This document shows, in pieces, positions 1-9,166 of a DNA stretch of 64,000 nucleotides; positions within the stretch are counted from its first letter, which is position 1, and every line of letters starts with the position of its first letter. The stretch comes from Clostridiales bacterium (GTDB lineage: Bacteria > Bacillota > Clostridia > Oscillospirales > Acutalibacteraceae): NCBI GenBank assembly GCA_019415945.1, contig DXYF01000016.1, positions 62,001 through 126,000 on the forward strand, read 5' to 3'. The notes beneath the pieces are model-generated. The model saw nothing but the letters and a program-made list of their open reading frames with translations, was not told where the DNA came from and did not search any database. The translations under genes were made by a program, and so were the position numbers.

Positions 1-817
1 TTACAATTATTGCAATACCGTCTTTTGCGATTGTTGTTGATGTAAGTGCACTGAGTTCCTCGTCCTTAAGCTCACGGGAAGCCATGCCGATGTCGCATGT
101 ACCTTTCATTGCAGCCTGCATACCTGCCGAAGAGTCTAATGTTTGAATCTCAATCTTTGCATTTGTGTTTACTGCCATATAAGCCTCTGCAAGCTTCTCC
201 ATTACAGGTGATACAGATGATGAACCTGCAACGCTTATCTTGCCCTCAGGCTTTTTGCCGCTGTAAGCTTCACCGTCGGAAACCGTAACATAACCCTCTT
301 CAGTTACAATCTTCTGACCGTCTGAGCTTAAAATATAATCTACAAAATCCTGTGCAACTTCGCTTAAGTCAGACTTATAAGCAATGTTAAACGGACGGCT
401 GATTGCATAGTCACCCGACTTTACATTCTCCGCAGTTGCTTCAACCGAACCAACCTTAACGGCTTTTACTGTATCATTGAGTGAACCGAGTGAAATATAA
501 CCGATTGCGGAATCGTTATCCTTTACATTTGTAATAACAGCTTCTGTGCTGTTGATTGTAACAGCAGAAGTAACTGTGTTGTCAGTCTTTGTATCGCCGT
601 CTTTTACAAGAACGCCTGTAAGCTCTGTGAATGCGTCTCTTGTTCCCGAACCCTCTTCTCTTGTAACAACAGTAATTGTTTTGCTTGTGTCAAATGAAGC
701 GTCTGATGAATCTGATGAAGAATTTGATGATGAGTTTCCGCCGCAGCCTGCAAAAGCTGTTACTGCAAGTGCACTCATTACTGTGATTGCCGTGATTTTA
801 GCTAACACTTTTTTCAT
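1..817 (-). CDS. pstS: Phosphate ABC transporter substrate-binding lipoprotein PstS, partial (3' end off the window)
   Basis: I translated the minus strand from the ATG at 817, which has GGAG about 10 bases upstream. The product begins MKKVLAKITAITVMSALAV and has a lipoprotein signal ending AFAGC, followed by a Ser-rich linker. The mature part shows PstS-like PBP_like_2 features: VVTREEGSGTRDAFTEL, then DNDSAIGYISLGSL, then a second related half beginning ISVAGSSSVSPVMEKLAEAY with SSAGMQAAMKGTCDIGMASR. Two successive phosphate-binding-like halves suggest a duplicated PstS. The protein would be anchored outside the membrane and deliver phosphate to PstCAB, whose genes would lie beyond the left edge. 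The assignment is from family knowledge; specificity for phosphate rather than another oxyanion is inference. Confidence 0.85.
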   Translation of the reverse strand, partial: MKKVLAKITAITVMSALAVTAFAGCGGNSSSNSSSDSSDASFDTSKTITVVTREEGSGTRDAFTELTGVLVKDGDTKTDNTVTSAVTINSTEAVITNVKDNDSAIGYISLGSLNDTVKAVKVGSVEATAENVKSGDYAISRPFNIAYKSDLSEVAQDFVDYILSSDGQKIVTEEGYVTVSDGEAYSGKKPEGKISVAGSSSVSPVMEKLAEAYMAVNTNAKIEIQTLDSSAGMQAAMKGTCDIGMASRELKDEELSALTSTTIAKDGIAIIV

Positions 818-978
818 TTCTTTCTAATCTCCTTAAAATATGTGTCTTTTTTGTTTGTACTTTCTTCGTACAGCTATAGTTTATTTTGAAATTGTAAAGA
901 ACTAAACAGTACGATTGTAAAATGAAAGTAAAATAAAATAAAGATTGTGTATTGAAAAAATGTATTTTACAAAACTGC

Positions 979-1007
979 GTGACATTAATAATTTTTTATG
1001 TTATAAT
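979..1007 (+). promoter_or_regulatory. Sigma-A type promoter for the trpB-like gene
   Basis: GTGACA (979-984) and TATAAT (1002-1007) are separated by 17 bases. The start codon of the TrpB-like gene is about 78 bases downstream, leaving a short AT-rich leader. I see no T-box or attenuator in the leader. Confidence 0.6.
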
Positions 1008-1084
1008 GACACAAACGCACATTATCAATTTAAACCGATAAAGCTTTTGTGTATTTAAATCATAATATTAATGGAGGTAATAAA

Positions 1085-2458
1085 ATGGCAGAAAACAAAA
1101 TTCCGTACAAGATTTATCTTGATGAAAACGAGATCCCTAATAAATGGTACAATGTGAGAGCAGATATGAAAAACAAGCCTGCTCCGCTTTTAAATCCTCA
1201 ATCTCATCTGCCCCTAAAGGCGGAAGAGCTTTATCCGATATTCTGCAAAGAGCTTGTTGCACAGGAGCTTAACGATACAGACGCTTACATTGATATTCCA
1301 AAGGAGATTCAGGATTTCTATAAAATGTACCGTCCCTCTCCGCTTATTCGTGCATATTTTCTTGAAAAGGCACTTGATACTCCCGCAAAAATTTATTACA
1401 AATTTGAGGGCAACAACACAAGCGGAAGCCACAAGCTAAACAGTGCTATTGCACAGGCTTATTACGCTAAAAAGCAGGGACTTAAAGGCGTTACAACAGA
1501 AACAGGTGCAGGTCAGTGGGGCACAGCTCTTTCAATGGCTTGCTCATACTTCGGTCTTGACTGCAAGGTATATATGGTTAAAGTATCCTACGAACAAAAA
1601 CCGTTCAGAAGAGAGGTTATGAGAACCTACGGTGCAAGCGTTACCCCCTCCCCCTCAACAACGACAGAGGTCGGCAGAAAGATTTTGGCGGCTCACCCCG
1701 GCACTTCGGGAAGTCTGGGCTGTGCAATTTCCGAAGCGGTGGAAGCAGCAACCAAAAACGAGGGTTACCGCTATGTACTCGGCAGTGTGCTTAATCAAGT
1801 TTTGCTTCACCAGTCAGTTATCGGTCTTGAAGCAAAAACCGCTCTCGACAAATACGGAGTAAAGCCTGACATCATTATAGGCTGTGCAGGCGGCGGTTCA
1901 AACCTCGGCGGTCTTATATCCCCGTTTATGGGCGAAAAACTGAGAGGAGAGGCTGATTACAGATTTATTGCCGTAGAACCTGCTTCATGCCCAAGCTTTA
2001 CAAGAGGTAAGTTTGCATACGACTTCTGCGACACGGGTATGGTTTGTCCGCTTGCAAAAATGTACACACTCGGCAGCGGCTTTATTCCGTCGGCAAACCA
2101 CGCAGGCGGACTTCGCTACCATGGCATGAGTTCAACGCTTTCTCAGCTATACCACGACGGTCTTATGGAGGCAACATCGGTTGAACAAACGGCTGTATTT
2201 GAGGCGGCAGAAAAATTTGCAAGAGTAGAGGGAATTCTGCCCGCTCCCGAAAGCAGCCACGCTATCAGAGTTGCTGTTGACGAGGCTCTCAAGTGCAAGG
2301 AAACAGGCGAAGAAAAAACAATCCTCTTCGGTCTTACAGGTACGGGCTACTTTGATATGGTTGCTTATCAAAAGTTTAACGACGGCCAGATGAGCGACTA
2401 TATTCCTACAGACGAGGAGCTTCAAAAGGGCTTTGACGGTCTTCCTAAGGTTGACTGA
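1085..2458 (+). CDS. trpB: TrpB2-type tryptophan synthase beta chain-like PLP enzyme
   Basis: A 457-residue fold-type II PLP enzyme that would join indole and serine to make tryptophan. I chose ATG 1085 because TGGAGG lies 8 bases upstream; the reading frame opens 36 bases earlier without a ribosome site. The PLP lysine is in NNTSGSHKLNSA (about residue 115) and the phosphate-binding loop is GCAGGGSNLGG (about 275). TETGAGQWGTALSMA and VEGILPAPESSHA are typical of the family. The length and the long N-terminal extension match the TrpB2 (TrpB-related) group rather than canonical TrpB. No trpA or other trp gene adjoins it, which is common for TrpB2; it may salvage indole. A strong terminator follows at 2480-2522, so it is probably monocistronic. 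Confidence 0.88.
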   Translation: MAENKIPYKIYLDENEIPNKWYNVRADMKNKPAPLLNPQSHLPLKAEELYPIFCKELVAQELNDTDAYIDIPKEIQDFYKMYRPSPLIRAYFLEKALDTPAKIYYKFEGNNTSGSHKLNSAIAQAYYAKKQGLKGVTTETGAGQWGTALSMACSYFGLDCKVYMVKVSYEQKPFRREVMRTYGASVTPSPSTTTEVGRKILAAHPGTSGSLGCAISEAVEAATKNEGYRYVLGSVLNQVLLHQSVIGLEAKTALDKYGVKPDIIIGCAGGGSNLGGLISPFMGEKLRGEADYRFIAVEPASCPSFTRGKFAYDFCDTGMVCPLAKMYTLGSGFIPSANHAGGLRYHGMSSTLSQLYHDGLMEATSVEQTAVFEAAEKFARVEGILPAPESSHAIRVAVDEALKCKETGEEKTILFGLTGTGYFDMVAYQKFNDGQMSDYIPTDEELQKGFDGLPKVD

Positions 2459-2479
2459 TGATTAATTAAACAAACAAAT

Positions 2480-2522
2480 AAGCTGTTTCGGAATGTGATA
2501 ATGCAATCCGAAACAGCTTTTT
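2480..2522 (+). terminator. Rho-independent terminator after trpB-like gene
   Basis: AAGCTGTTTCGGA (2480-2492) pairs with TCCGAAACAGCTT (2507-2519), a perfect 13-bp stem with a 14-base loop followed by a T run. Confidence 0.85.
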
Positions 2523-2600
2523 AATTTAGTGTCTTTTAAAATTTAATATCAATTATAAGTTAAAATACAATCTGCATTTGCAGTTTGTGTTGAACATTGA

Positions 2601-3338
2601 TTATATAACAAATCCGCCGTTAACCCCGAGTATCTGCCCTGTGATAAACTTTGCCCTGTCACTGCACAAAAACACAGCCGCGTCGGCAATATCTTTCGGC
2701 GTACCCAGTGTATTGAGAACAGACTCTTCTTTGAGTTCATTGATTGTATTTTCATCAAACGATTTCATCATATCCGTCATCACAACTCCGGGACAAATAC
2801 AGTTGACTCTGATTCCCGATAAACCGAGTTCCTTTGCAAGAGCCTTTGTAAATCCTATTACCCCCGCCTTTGCCGCACTGTAATGCACCTCGCACGAAGC
2901 ACCAACCTGACCCCACATTGAGCTTATGTTCAAAACAACGCCGCTGTGGTTTTTTATCATATATCGTTTTACAGCTTCCTGTGTACAGTGAAAAACGCCG
3001 TCTAAACTAACTCCGATCATTTTTTCCCAGTCATCACAGGTTATATCTGTAAACAGCTTTTGCTGTGCAATTCCCGAATTATTTACCAGCACATCAATTT
3101 TTCCGAAAGCTCTGTCAATTTCATCATACATATCATTGACAGCTTGCCTGTCGGATACATCTGCTCCCACTGAAACGGCACTGGTACCATAGCTTTGACA
3201 CAGAATTTCGGCAAGCCTTTGTGCAGACTCCTTATTTTTGTTGTAATGCACAGCCACATTATATCCTGCCTGAGCAAAGGCAACGCATATTGCAGAGCCT
3301 ATTCCGCCCGAACCGCCCGTAATTAATACATTTTTCAT
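2601..3338 (-). CDS. SDR family oxidoreductase (FabG/YmfI-like)
   Basis: A 245-residue classical short-chain dehydrogenase. The N-terminal NAD(P)-binding motif is TGGSGGIG (residues 7-14). NNSG (about 86-89) and the catalytic Ser plus YSAAK (about residue 153) are present, and the C-terminal VNGGFVI is typical. ATG 3338 follows a GGGTG site. Family members reduce 3-oxoacyl-ACP; close clostridial relatives are also annotated as EF-P 5-aminopentanone reductase (YmfI). I cannot separate these from sequence alone. There is no fatty-acid gene cluster nearby, which argues mildly against a FabG role. It runs in the same direction as glnS and gltX, but with a gap of about 120 bases from glnS. Confidence 0.85.
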   Translation of the reverse strand: MKNVLITGGSGGIGSAICVAFAQAGYNVAVHYNKNKESAQRLAEILCQSYGTSAVSVGADVSDRQAVNDMYDEIDRAFGKIDVLVNNSGIAQQKLFTDITCDDWEKMIGVSLDGVFHCTQEAVKRYMIKNHSGVVLNISSMWGQVGASCEVHYSAAKAGVIGFTKALAKELGLSGIRVNCICPGVVMTDMMKSFDENTINELKEESVLNTLGTPKDIADAAVFLCSDRAKFITGQILGVNGGFVI

Positions 3339-3459
3339 ATTGTCACCCGATTCTTTTAATCTTACTACATTATATCATTAAATAATTCTGCAATAAAGAC
3401 TAAAATGCAAACAAGGTACAGAAAATCCGTCTGTACCTTGTTTTTATGATATAAATTTA

Positions 3460-5154
3460 TTATTTCTTTTTAAATCCGTCTTTAAGGCTGACGCTTCTGT
3501 TAAACACAAGGTGTTCCTTACTGCTGTCCTTGTTGTCAACGCAGAAATAGCCAAGTCTCATAAACTGAAAGCTCTGCGGAGCAACTGCGTTTTCAAGGCT
3601 CTTTTCAGCCTTGCAGTTTTTCAGAACTTCAAGAGAATCAGGGCTTAGATAATCAAGAAAGTTTTTATCTCCCACATCGGGGTCGGGTACGGTAAACAGG
3701 TTATCATACAGTCTTACCTCTGCGTCGGCACAGTTGTTTGCGTCAACCCAGTGAATAGTACCTCTGACCTTTCTGCCGTCGGGGGTGTTTCCTCCTCTTG
3801 TTTCGGGGTCATACTCTGCGTAAACCTCAACGACATTTCCGTTTTCGTCCTTTTTGCAGCCCGTGCATTTTACGATGTATGTGCCTTTCATTCTTACCTC
3901 GTTGCCTGGGTAAAGTCGCTGATACTTCTTTATGGGCTCCTCCATAAAGTCCTCGGCTTCGATATAGCTTTCTTTTGAGAATGTCACGATTCGTGTGCCG
4001 TCCTCAGGACAGTTTGGATTATTTTCCACCTCAAACTTCTCTGTCTTGCCCTCGGGATAGTTTGTAAGCACCAGCTTAATCGGGTGGATTACACACATAA
4101 CACGCTGTGCGATTTCGTTTAAATCATCACGCAGGCAATGCTCCAAAAAGCTGTACTCCACGATAGAATTGACCTTTGAAACGCCTATCTGGTCAATAAA
4201 TGAACGGATAGCTCTCGGGGTGTAGCCTCGTCTGCGAAGTCCGCAGAGAGTGGGCATTCTCGGGTCGTCCCAGCCGCTGACATACTCCTTTTCAACAAGC
4301 TCTCTAAGCTTACGCTTTGACATCACCGTGTTGTTTATACCGAGCCTTGCAAACTCGATCTGTCTGGGCTTGCAGGGAGCTGAAATATTGTTTATAACCC
4401 AGTCATAAAGCGGACGGTGTGCCTCAAACTCAAGTGAGCAAAGGCTGTGAGTAATTCCCTCAATGGCGTCCTCAATCGGGTGAGCAAAATCGTACATGGG
4501 ATAAATGCACCACTTGTCGTCTGTTCTGTGATGAGTAAGACGGTTAATCCTGTAAATAACAGGGTCACGCATATTAAAGTTACCCGACGCAAGGTCAATT
4601 TTAGCACGCAGGGTCATCTTTCCGTCCTCAAACTCGCCGTTTTTCATTCGCTCAAAGAGATCAAGGCTTTCCTCAATCGGTCTGTCACGGTAAGGGCTTT
4701 TTGCAGGGGTCTGAGTATCGCCCCTGTACTCTCTCATCTGCTCGGCATTCAGCTCACAGACATAGGCAAGTCCCTTTTTTATAAGTTCTACCGCATACTC
4801 GTACATTTGGTCAAAATACTGGGAGGCATAATAAAATCTGTCGTCCCAGTCAAAGCCGAGCCACTTGATGTCCTCCTTAATGGCGTCAACATACTCAACA
4901 TCTTCCTTTGTCGGGTTTGTGTCGTCCATACGGAGATTGCACAGTCCGCCGAATTTTTCTGCCGTGCCGAAATCAATGCATATCGCCTTTGCGTGACCTA
5001 TGTGAAGATAGCCGTTAGGCTCGGGAGGAAAGCGTGTGTGAACCTTTTGCCCCTCAAATCTTCCGTTTTCCGCAATATCCTCTTTTATAAAATCATGAAT
5101 AAAGTTATTCTGCATAACCTCTTCATTTTCAATATTCTTTATTTCTTCAGCCAT
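3460..5154 (-). CDS. glnS: Glutaminyl-tRNA synthetase
   Basis: A 564-residue class I aminoacyl-tRNA synthetase that charges tRNA-Gln directly with glutamine. The start MAEEIKNIENEE at 5154 has AGGAAGGA upstream; a longer frame reaching 5226 runs into gltX and lacks a site. The HIGH motif is PPEPNGYLHIGHAKA (about residue 50) and the KMSKS equivalent is VMSKRK (about 270). The C-terminal anticodon-binding beta-barrels contain GTIHWVDA. Many Firmicutes use GatCAB instead, but GlnRS is frequent in gut Clostridia. It is co-directional with gltX, 40 bases apart, so the two tRNA synthetases probably form an operon. Confidence 0.95.
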   Translation of the reverse strand: MAEEIKNIENEEVMQNNFIHDFIKEDIAENGRFEGQKVHTRFPPEPNGYLHIGHAKAICIDFGTAEKFGGLCNLRMDDTNPTKEDVEYVDAIKEDIKWLGFDWDDRFYYASQYFDQMYEYAVELIKKGLAYVCELNAEQMREYRGDTQTPAKSPYRDRPIEESLDLFERMKNGEFEDGKMTLRAKIDLASGNFNMRDPVIYRINRLTHHRTDDKWCIYPMYDFAHPIEDAIEGITHSLCSLEFEAHRPLYDWVINNISAPCKPRQIEFARLGINNTVMSKRKLRELVEKEYVSGWDDPRMPTLCGLRRRGYTPRAIRSFIDQIGVSKVNSIVEYSFLEHCLRDDLNEIAQRVMCVIHPIKLVLTNYPEGKTEKFEVENNPNCPEDGTRIVTFSKESYIEAEDFMEEPIKKYQRLYPGNEVRMKGTYIVKCTGCKKDENGNVVEVYAEYDPETRGGNTPDGRKVRGTIHWVDANNCADAEVRLYDNLFTVPDPDVGDKNFLDYLSPDSLEVLKNCKAEKSLENAVAPQSFQFMRLGYFCVDNKDSSKEHLVFNRSVSLKDGFKKK

Positions 5155-5194
5155 ATAAATGTCCTTCCTGCCTAAATTTATCAGAGCGTAAATG

Positions 5195-6652
5195 TCACTG
5201 TCCGAGAATTTCAAGACCCTTTTCAAGTCTTCTCAGCGATTCATCTCTGCCTAAAATGTCAAGGATTTCAATCGCTCCGCCCGGGGTAACCGTCTTTCCC
5301 GCCGCCGCAATACGCACAGGCCACATTACCGTGCCGTTTTTAAGCTCCTTTTCAGCCGCCATATTAATAAGGCAGTCGTGAATTGCATCAGCTGTCCACT
5401 GCGGCAAAGCCTTTAATCTCTCGTAGGCTTCCTTAAGCACTACGGGAGCGTTTTCAAGATTGGTTTTGCTCTTTTTGTTTACAAACAATTCTTTGCCGTA
5501 CTGCGGAAGCTCTGCAAAGAAATCGAGCATTTCGGGAATTTGCGTAAGCTGTGTTGTGCGTTTCTGCAAAATCTCCGCAAACTTTTCAAACGGCATTTCT
5601 CTGTCGCCGAAAACCTTTTTATAATACGACATTGCAATTTCCGTAAACTTTTCAGGAGTCATCGCCTTGATATACTCGCCGTTGAACCACGACAGCTTGT
5701 CATAGTCAAACACGGACGGCGACTTGCTTATACCGCTGACATCAAATTCTTTTTCAAGCTCTGTAAGGGTAAAAATCTCCTGATTGTCCTTTGGACACCA
5801 GCCCAAAAGTGCAATATAGTTTATTATTGCTTCGGGCAAATATCCCTCGTCAATCAAATCATAAAAGCCTGTTGCTCCGTGACGCTTTGAAAGCTTTGAA
5901 ACATTGCCGTCCTCTTCTTTGCCCATAATGAGCGGCAAATGAATATATGTGGGGATTTCCCAGCCAAATGCTTCATAAAGAAGATTGTATTTAGGCGTTG
6001 AGCTGAGATACTCACAGCCTCGTACAACATGTGTTATTCCCATCGTGTGGTCGTCAATTACATTTGCAAAATTGTAGGTTGGGTACCCGTCGGTTTTTAT
6101 AAGGATTTGATCCTGAAGCTCAGAGTTTTCAACCGTAATTTCTCCGAACACGGCGTCGGTAAATGTTGTGCTTCCCTCTATCGGCATTTTTTGTCTGATA
6201 ACATAGGGCACGCCCTCTGAAAGCAGTCTGTCGATTTCCTCCTGCGGCAAATCACGGCAATGTCGGTCATATCCGCCACCTACATTATCGCTTTGGAGCT
6301 TTTCAAGGCGTTCTTTTGTGCAGAAGCAACGGTACGCCTTGCCCTCTTTAATCAGCTGTTCCGCATACGGCAGATACATATCCTTTCGCTCTGACTGAAC
6401 ATAAGGGCCGAAATCGCCTCCTATGTCGGGGCCTTCATCATGTTTTAGACCCGCAAGTTTCAAAGTATCATAAATAACATCAACCGCACCCTCTACAAGG
6501 CGTTCACGGTCGGTATCCTCAATTCTCAATACAAATTTTCCGTTCTGCGACTTTGCAATAAGATACTCATAAAGAGCAGTCCTGAGGTTGCCTACGTGCA
6601 TAAATCCCGTGGGACTGGGAGCATATCTTGTGCGAACTGTTTTATCTGCCAT
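5195..6652 (-). CDS. gltX: Glutamyl-tRNA synthetase
   Basis: A 485-residue class I synthetase that attaches glutamate to tRNA-Glu. ATG 6652 (MADKTVRTRYAPSPTG) is chosen because GGAGAG lies just upstream; the frame extends seven codons further without a site. The HIGH-like motif is GFMHVGNLRTALY and the KMSKS-like motif is KLSKRHGATGF. The C-terminal anticodon-binding region ends with RRLEKGLEILGQ. It is the first gene of the gltX-glnS pair and is divergent from tRNA-Trp across a 248-base AT-rich gap. Confidence 0.95.
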   Translation of the reverse strand: MADKTVRTRYAPSPTGFMHVGNLRTALYEYLIAKSQNGKFVLRIEDTDRERLVEGAVDVIYDTLKLAGLKHDEGPDIGGDFGPYVQSERKDMYLPYAEQLIKEGKAYRCFCTKERLEKLQSDNVGGGYDRHCRDLPQEEIDRLLSEGVPYVIRQKMPIEGSTTFTDAVFGEITVENSELQDQILIKTDGYPTYNFANVIDDHTMGITHVVRGCEYLSSTPKYNLLYEAFGWEIPTYIHLPLIMGKEEDGNVSKLSKRHGATGFYDLIDEGYLPEAIINYIALLGWCPKDNQEIFTLTELEKEFDVSGISKSPSVFDYDKLSWFNGEYIKAMTPEKFTEIAMSYYKKVFGDREMPFEKFAEILQKRTTQLTQIPEMLDFFAELPQYGKELFVNKKSKTNLENAPVVLKEAYERLKALPQWTADAIHDCLINMAAEKELKNGTVMWPVRIAAAGKTVTPGGAIEILDILGRDESLRRLEKGLEILGQ

Positions 6653-6782
6653 TTTGTTCACTCTCCAAAACACTTATATTTAGACTATACCTTTTTAGTA
6701 TAACACACAAGCCGCTGTTTTTCAATTATTTTCATAGCAAATTACCAAGTTGTGCTAAATATACAAGTTTTTAATTTTTGTA

Positions 6783-6811
6783 TTGACAAAATACATTTTT
6801 AATGATAAAAT
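6783..6811 (+). promoter_or_regulatory. Probable promoter upstream of tRNA-Trp
   Basis: TTGACA (6783-6788), a 17-base spacer and TAAAAT (6806-6811). Transcription would start about 80 bases before the tRNA. The rest of the 6653-6900 gap is AT-rich and shows nothing else. Confidence 0.5.
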
Positions 6812-6900
6812 AACTCTTGCGTTAGATTTTGAGTATGATTGCTTTTTCAGTAAACAAATCAATGATCAAATTTAAAATTTAAACAGAAAATTTAATATAC

Positions 6901-6976
6901 AGGGGTATAGCTCAGTTGGTAGAGCAGCGGTCTCCAAAACCGCGTGCCGAGGGTTCAAGTCCTTCTGCCCCTGCCA
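6901..6976 (+). tRNA. tRNA-Trp (anticodon CCA)
   Basis: A full cloverleaf: acceptor AGGGGTA pairs with TGCCCCT, the D arm contains AGCTCAGTTGGTAGAGC, anticodon arm GCGGT-CTCCAAA-ACCGC has CCA in the anticodon position, the T arm contains GGTTCAAGTCC, and CCA is encoded at the 3' end. Its 3' 44 bases are repeated at 37240-37283, marking the integration site of a mobile element. The 3' part of this tRNA is therefore probably supplied by the element. Confidence 0.96.
6933..6976 (+). repeat. attL: 44-bp direct repeat inside tRNA-Trp
   Basis: Bases 6933-6976, from the anticodon loop to the encoded CCA, match 37240-37283 at 43 of 44 positions. The single difference is A versus G in the T loop. Sites of this kind are used by tyrosine recombinases. 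Confidence 0.9.
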
Positions 6977-6977
6977 T

Positions 6978-7028
6978 AGAAACATCTTAGAAACGGCTTT
7001 AGAAAGCCATTTTTGAGATGTTTCTTTT
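6978..7028 (+). terminator. Terminator following tRNA-Trp
   Basis: AGAAACATCT (6978-6987) pairs with AGATGTTTCT (7016-7025), with an inner GGCTTT/AAGCC hairpin, followed by TTTT. It lies just inside the mobile element, so the tRNA now ends at an element-borne terminator. The likely original terminator is at 37290-37318, beyond attR. Confidence 0.65.
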
Positions 7029-7081
7029 ATTTTATAAGTTTTACTCCTCATAAAACACACTGAGTATCTATCATTTTTCTA

Positions 7082-7759
7082 TCACTTTATCGGTATTTTT
7101 GTTTTATATGTCTTTATCACTGAACCGAAATTCTTTTTAATAGCTTCTGCCGTACTCCTTGCAAGATTTGTTCTGTTATCTACAAGAGTGAGTAAAACTC
7201 CATCCACCTTTAAATCAGGATTGGTATGTGCTTTAACTTTAGAGACTGTTTGCAAAAGCTGTGTCATAGCTCTGGCAGGCAAATATTGTGCCTGTACAGG
7301 AATAATTACACTATCTGCTGCTGTTAAAGCATTAAGTGTCAACATCCCAAGAGAAGGTCTGCAATCAATCAGAATATAGTCATAATCTATTTTGACCTTG
7401 TTTAAATAGTTTTTTAATATATTCTCTCTGCTCATTGCTGTAACCAAGTACATTTCCAATGCCTCTAAATCAAGATTTGCAGGTACAAGGTCAACACCTT
7501 CACGATGAGTAATAATCCCTTCATAAGCATCTGTATTACTGTCACGAATGACATCAGCTAACTTATCCGAAAGAGTTATAGGCAACTTGTCTGCTTCTTG
7601 AAAACCAAGGCACAAGGTTAAATCTCCCTGTGGGTCACAATCTACAAGTAAAACTCGCTTTCCTGATTTAGCTAAACCAATTCCCAAATTCATTGTTGTC
7701 GTTGTTTTACCAACTCCGCCCTTCTGATTACAAATAGCAATCGTCTTACAGTCAGGCAT
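7082..7759 (-). pseudogene. parA: ParA/Soj-type partition ATPase, C-terminally truncated
   Basis: A 225-residue ParA with a deviant Walker A KGGVGKTTTT (about residues 13-22), DPQGD and DCRPSLG. It resembles ParA of Tn1549-like elements, which assists maintenance of the excised circle. Those relatives run about 40-50 residues past the KIPI motif; here the frame stops right after KTKIPIK. The lost tail lies towards attL, so a deletion between parA and the att site may also have removed neighbouring genes. ATG 7759 has AAAGGAGG upstream. The N-terminal ATPase part looks intact, so residual activity is possible; truncation is inferred by comparison with the family. Confidence 0.75.
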
Positions 7760-7777
7760 AAAAATCCTCCTTTCAGT

Positions 7778-8020
7778 TTATTCACAGCCGTACTGTAAAA
7801 CGGCTATGTAACTTTCCGCAATATTTGTCCTCGACACCCCTGCGGCAAGCCTACTGGCTTTTACGGGAAGTTCTTCAAGCACCTGACTGCAATCAGGTTC
7901 ATAGAACTTTAACCTCCGTCGGGTTCTCCGACAGCTCCGTAGAGAAGTATCATTATCCCTTGTGCAGGTCATCGCCATATCGGTGGCAACCCGATAATCA
8001 CAGACGGAGTTATCGCTCAC
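7778..8020 (-). CDS. Possible small element protein upstream of parA
   Basis: An 80-codon frame ending 18 bases before the parA start. The C-terminal half, with RRRLKFYEPDCSQVLEEL and SRLAAGVSRTNIAESY, looks protein-like, but the N-terminal part does not, and the GTG start has no convincing ribosome site. I recognise no family. The same interval could instead be a structured leader of parA. It is listed as possible only. Confidence 0.3.
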   Translation of the reverse strand: MSDNSVCDYRVATDMAMTCTRDNDTSLRSCRRTRRRLKFYEPDCSQVLEELPVKASRLAAGVSRTNIAESYIAVLQYGCE

Positions 8021-8349
8021 AACTTACTTAGTTGGTCTTGGCGTACCGCTGTAGTAGCTTTGCATTTCTGCTTACACAAGTAATGTACTTGAAGAAATGA
8101 TATTCAATTTTCAAGGTCCGTGAAGAGGTCATTTTCAAGTTGCTAAAAAAAGCCCTTCACTTATATGGACTGGGAAAGGCATTTTGAGGGGGTATTTTTT
8201 AAAATTTTTGAAAAAATTTTAATTTTATCAGAAAAACAACAAGAACCACCTGTACAAAAGAAGTACAAGTGGTTAGTAGAAATTTCTATTATGATGTGTT
8301 ATAATTATAAAAATCTTTTAAACTGCAATCAAATAACTAATATAAGTAG
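8021..8349. other. Intergenic stretch between the parA leader and the HEPN-like gene
   Basis: About 330 bases holding no supportable gene. The left part (8021-8150) has a mixed base composition typical of ICE leader regions; the right part is AT-rich and presumably contains the promoter of the following plus-strand genes. I see no convincing hairpin-plus-T terminator. Confidence 0.4.
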
Positions 8350-9111
8350 GTGAACTACGTTTTGAACAATTTATTTTGGGACGGAGAAATGGATTATGGT
8401 TGGGAAGACCTTTCAAAATATCTAAAAGATTCTTGCCAGAACTTTACTGATGTTATGTTGAATACAACTGAATTCTCACCTAACTCCGAAAGCAAAGACT
8501 TAATAACATCCGAGTGTATGGAACGTTTCAAAAGTATTGTAGAGATTCTATCAAACATTATTGCAGATGCTTTTTACTACGCTTACGAAGATATAGATAA
8601 TAAAAATGTAAATGGTTTAAAGCTAAACGCTTGGATTCTTCTCGGCTCTTTAACCGAAACCACACTACAAATGTTTCTTGCTTTTTATATTGACGATTAC
8701 AAAAACACCAAATGGCAACAATGGGAACAAATTCAAATCGATCAGGTTCAACGCCCAATTATTGATTGTATTCAAAAGTTGGTTGATGAAGGTAATTTGG
8801 ATTCCAGTCAGGCTAAGTCTCTTAAAAAAGCTATTAAAGAAACCATAAAAGAGCATACTAAAGAACACCCGGTTCAAAAAATCATGTTAGACGAATTAAT
8901 ACAGCTATATTCAGCATTAGAATTGATAGATGAAGATGAATTGTCTTATCTCAGACTTATTCAATCTAATCGAAACGGAATTCACTCATTTCAAAGTAGA
9001 GAAGTGGGAACATGGAACGATTTGCAATTTAGTGTAAGATTCTTTTGCTACTTACTCGACTGGGTTATTAACCATCTTCCAGATATACCCGATTATGAAG
9101 AATGGTATTGA
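8350..9111 (+). CDS. HEPN-like protein of unknown function
   Basis: A 253-residue, largely helical, acidic protein. I do not recognise the exact family. Near the C-terminus it has IQSNRNGIHSFQ; RN-x-x-H is the hallmark of HEPN-fold proteins, many of which are RNases in abortive-infection and toxin systems. The middle has a Lys-rich helix (SLKKAIKETIKEHTKEH). It starts at GTG 8350 in the open frame, but TTG 8362 with AGGTGA upstream is also possible. The RhuM gene follows 55 bases later on the same strand, so the two may be co-transcribed. The HEPN call rests on one motif and overall helical character. Confidence 0.5.
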   Translation: MNYVLNNLFWDGEMDYGWEDLSKYLKDSCQNFTDVMLNTTEFSPNSESKDLITSECMERFKSIVEILSNIIADAFYYAYEDIDNKNVNGLKLNAWILLGSLTETTLQMFLAFYIDDYKNTKWQQWEQIQIDQVQRPIIDCIQKLVDEGNLDSSQAKSLKKAIKETIKEHTKEHPVQKIMLDELIQLYSALELIDEDELSYLRLIQSNRNGIHSFQSREVGTWNDLQFSVRFFCYLLDWVINHLPDIPDYEEWY

Positions 9112-9166
9112 GACTATAAAAGTTATTTATTGAATTAAACAGCAAAAAGACAGGATGTGAATATTG

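Noticed and set aside
546..827. Plus-strand 93-codon Ser/Val-rich protein
   Set aside because: It is the antisense shadow of the PstS signal peptide and Ser-rich linker, without a ribosome site.
4447..5175. Plus-strand 242-codon frame opposite glnS
   Set aside because: Long antisense frame of a clear glutaminyl-tRNA synthetase gene; no family resemblance.
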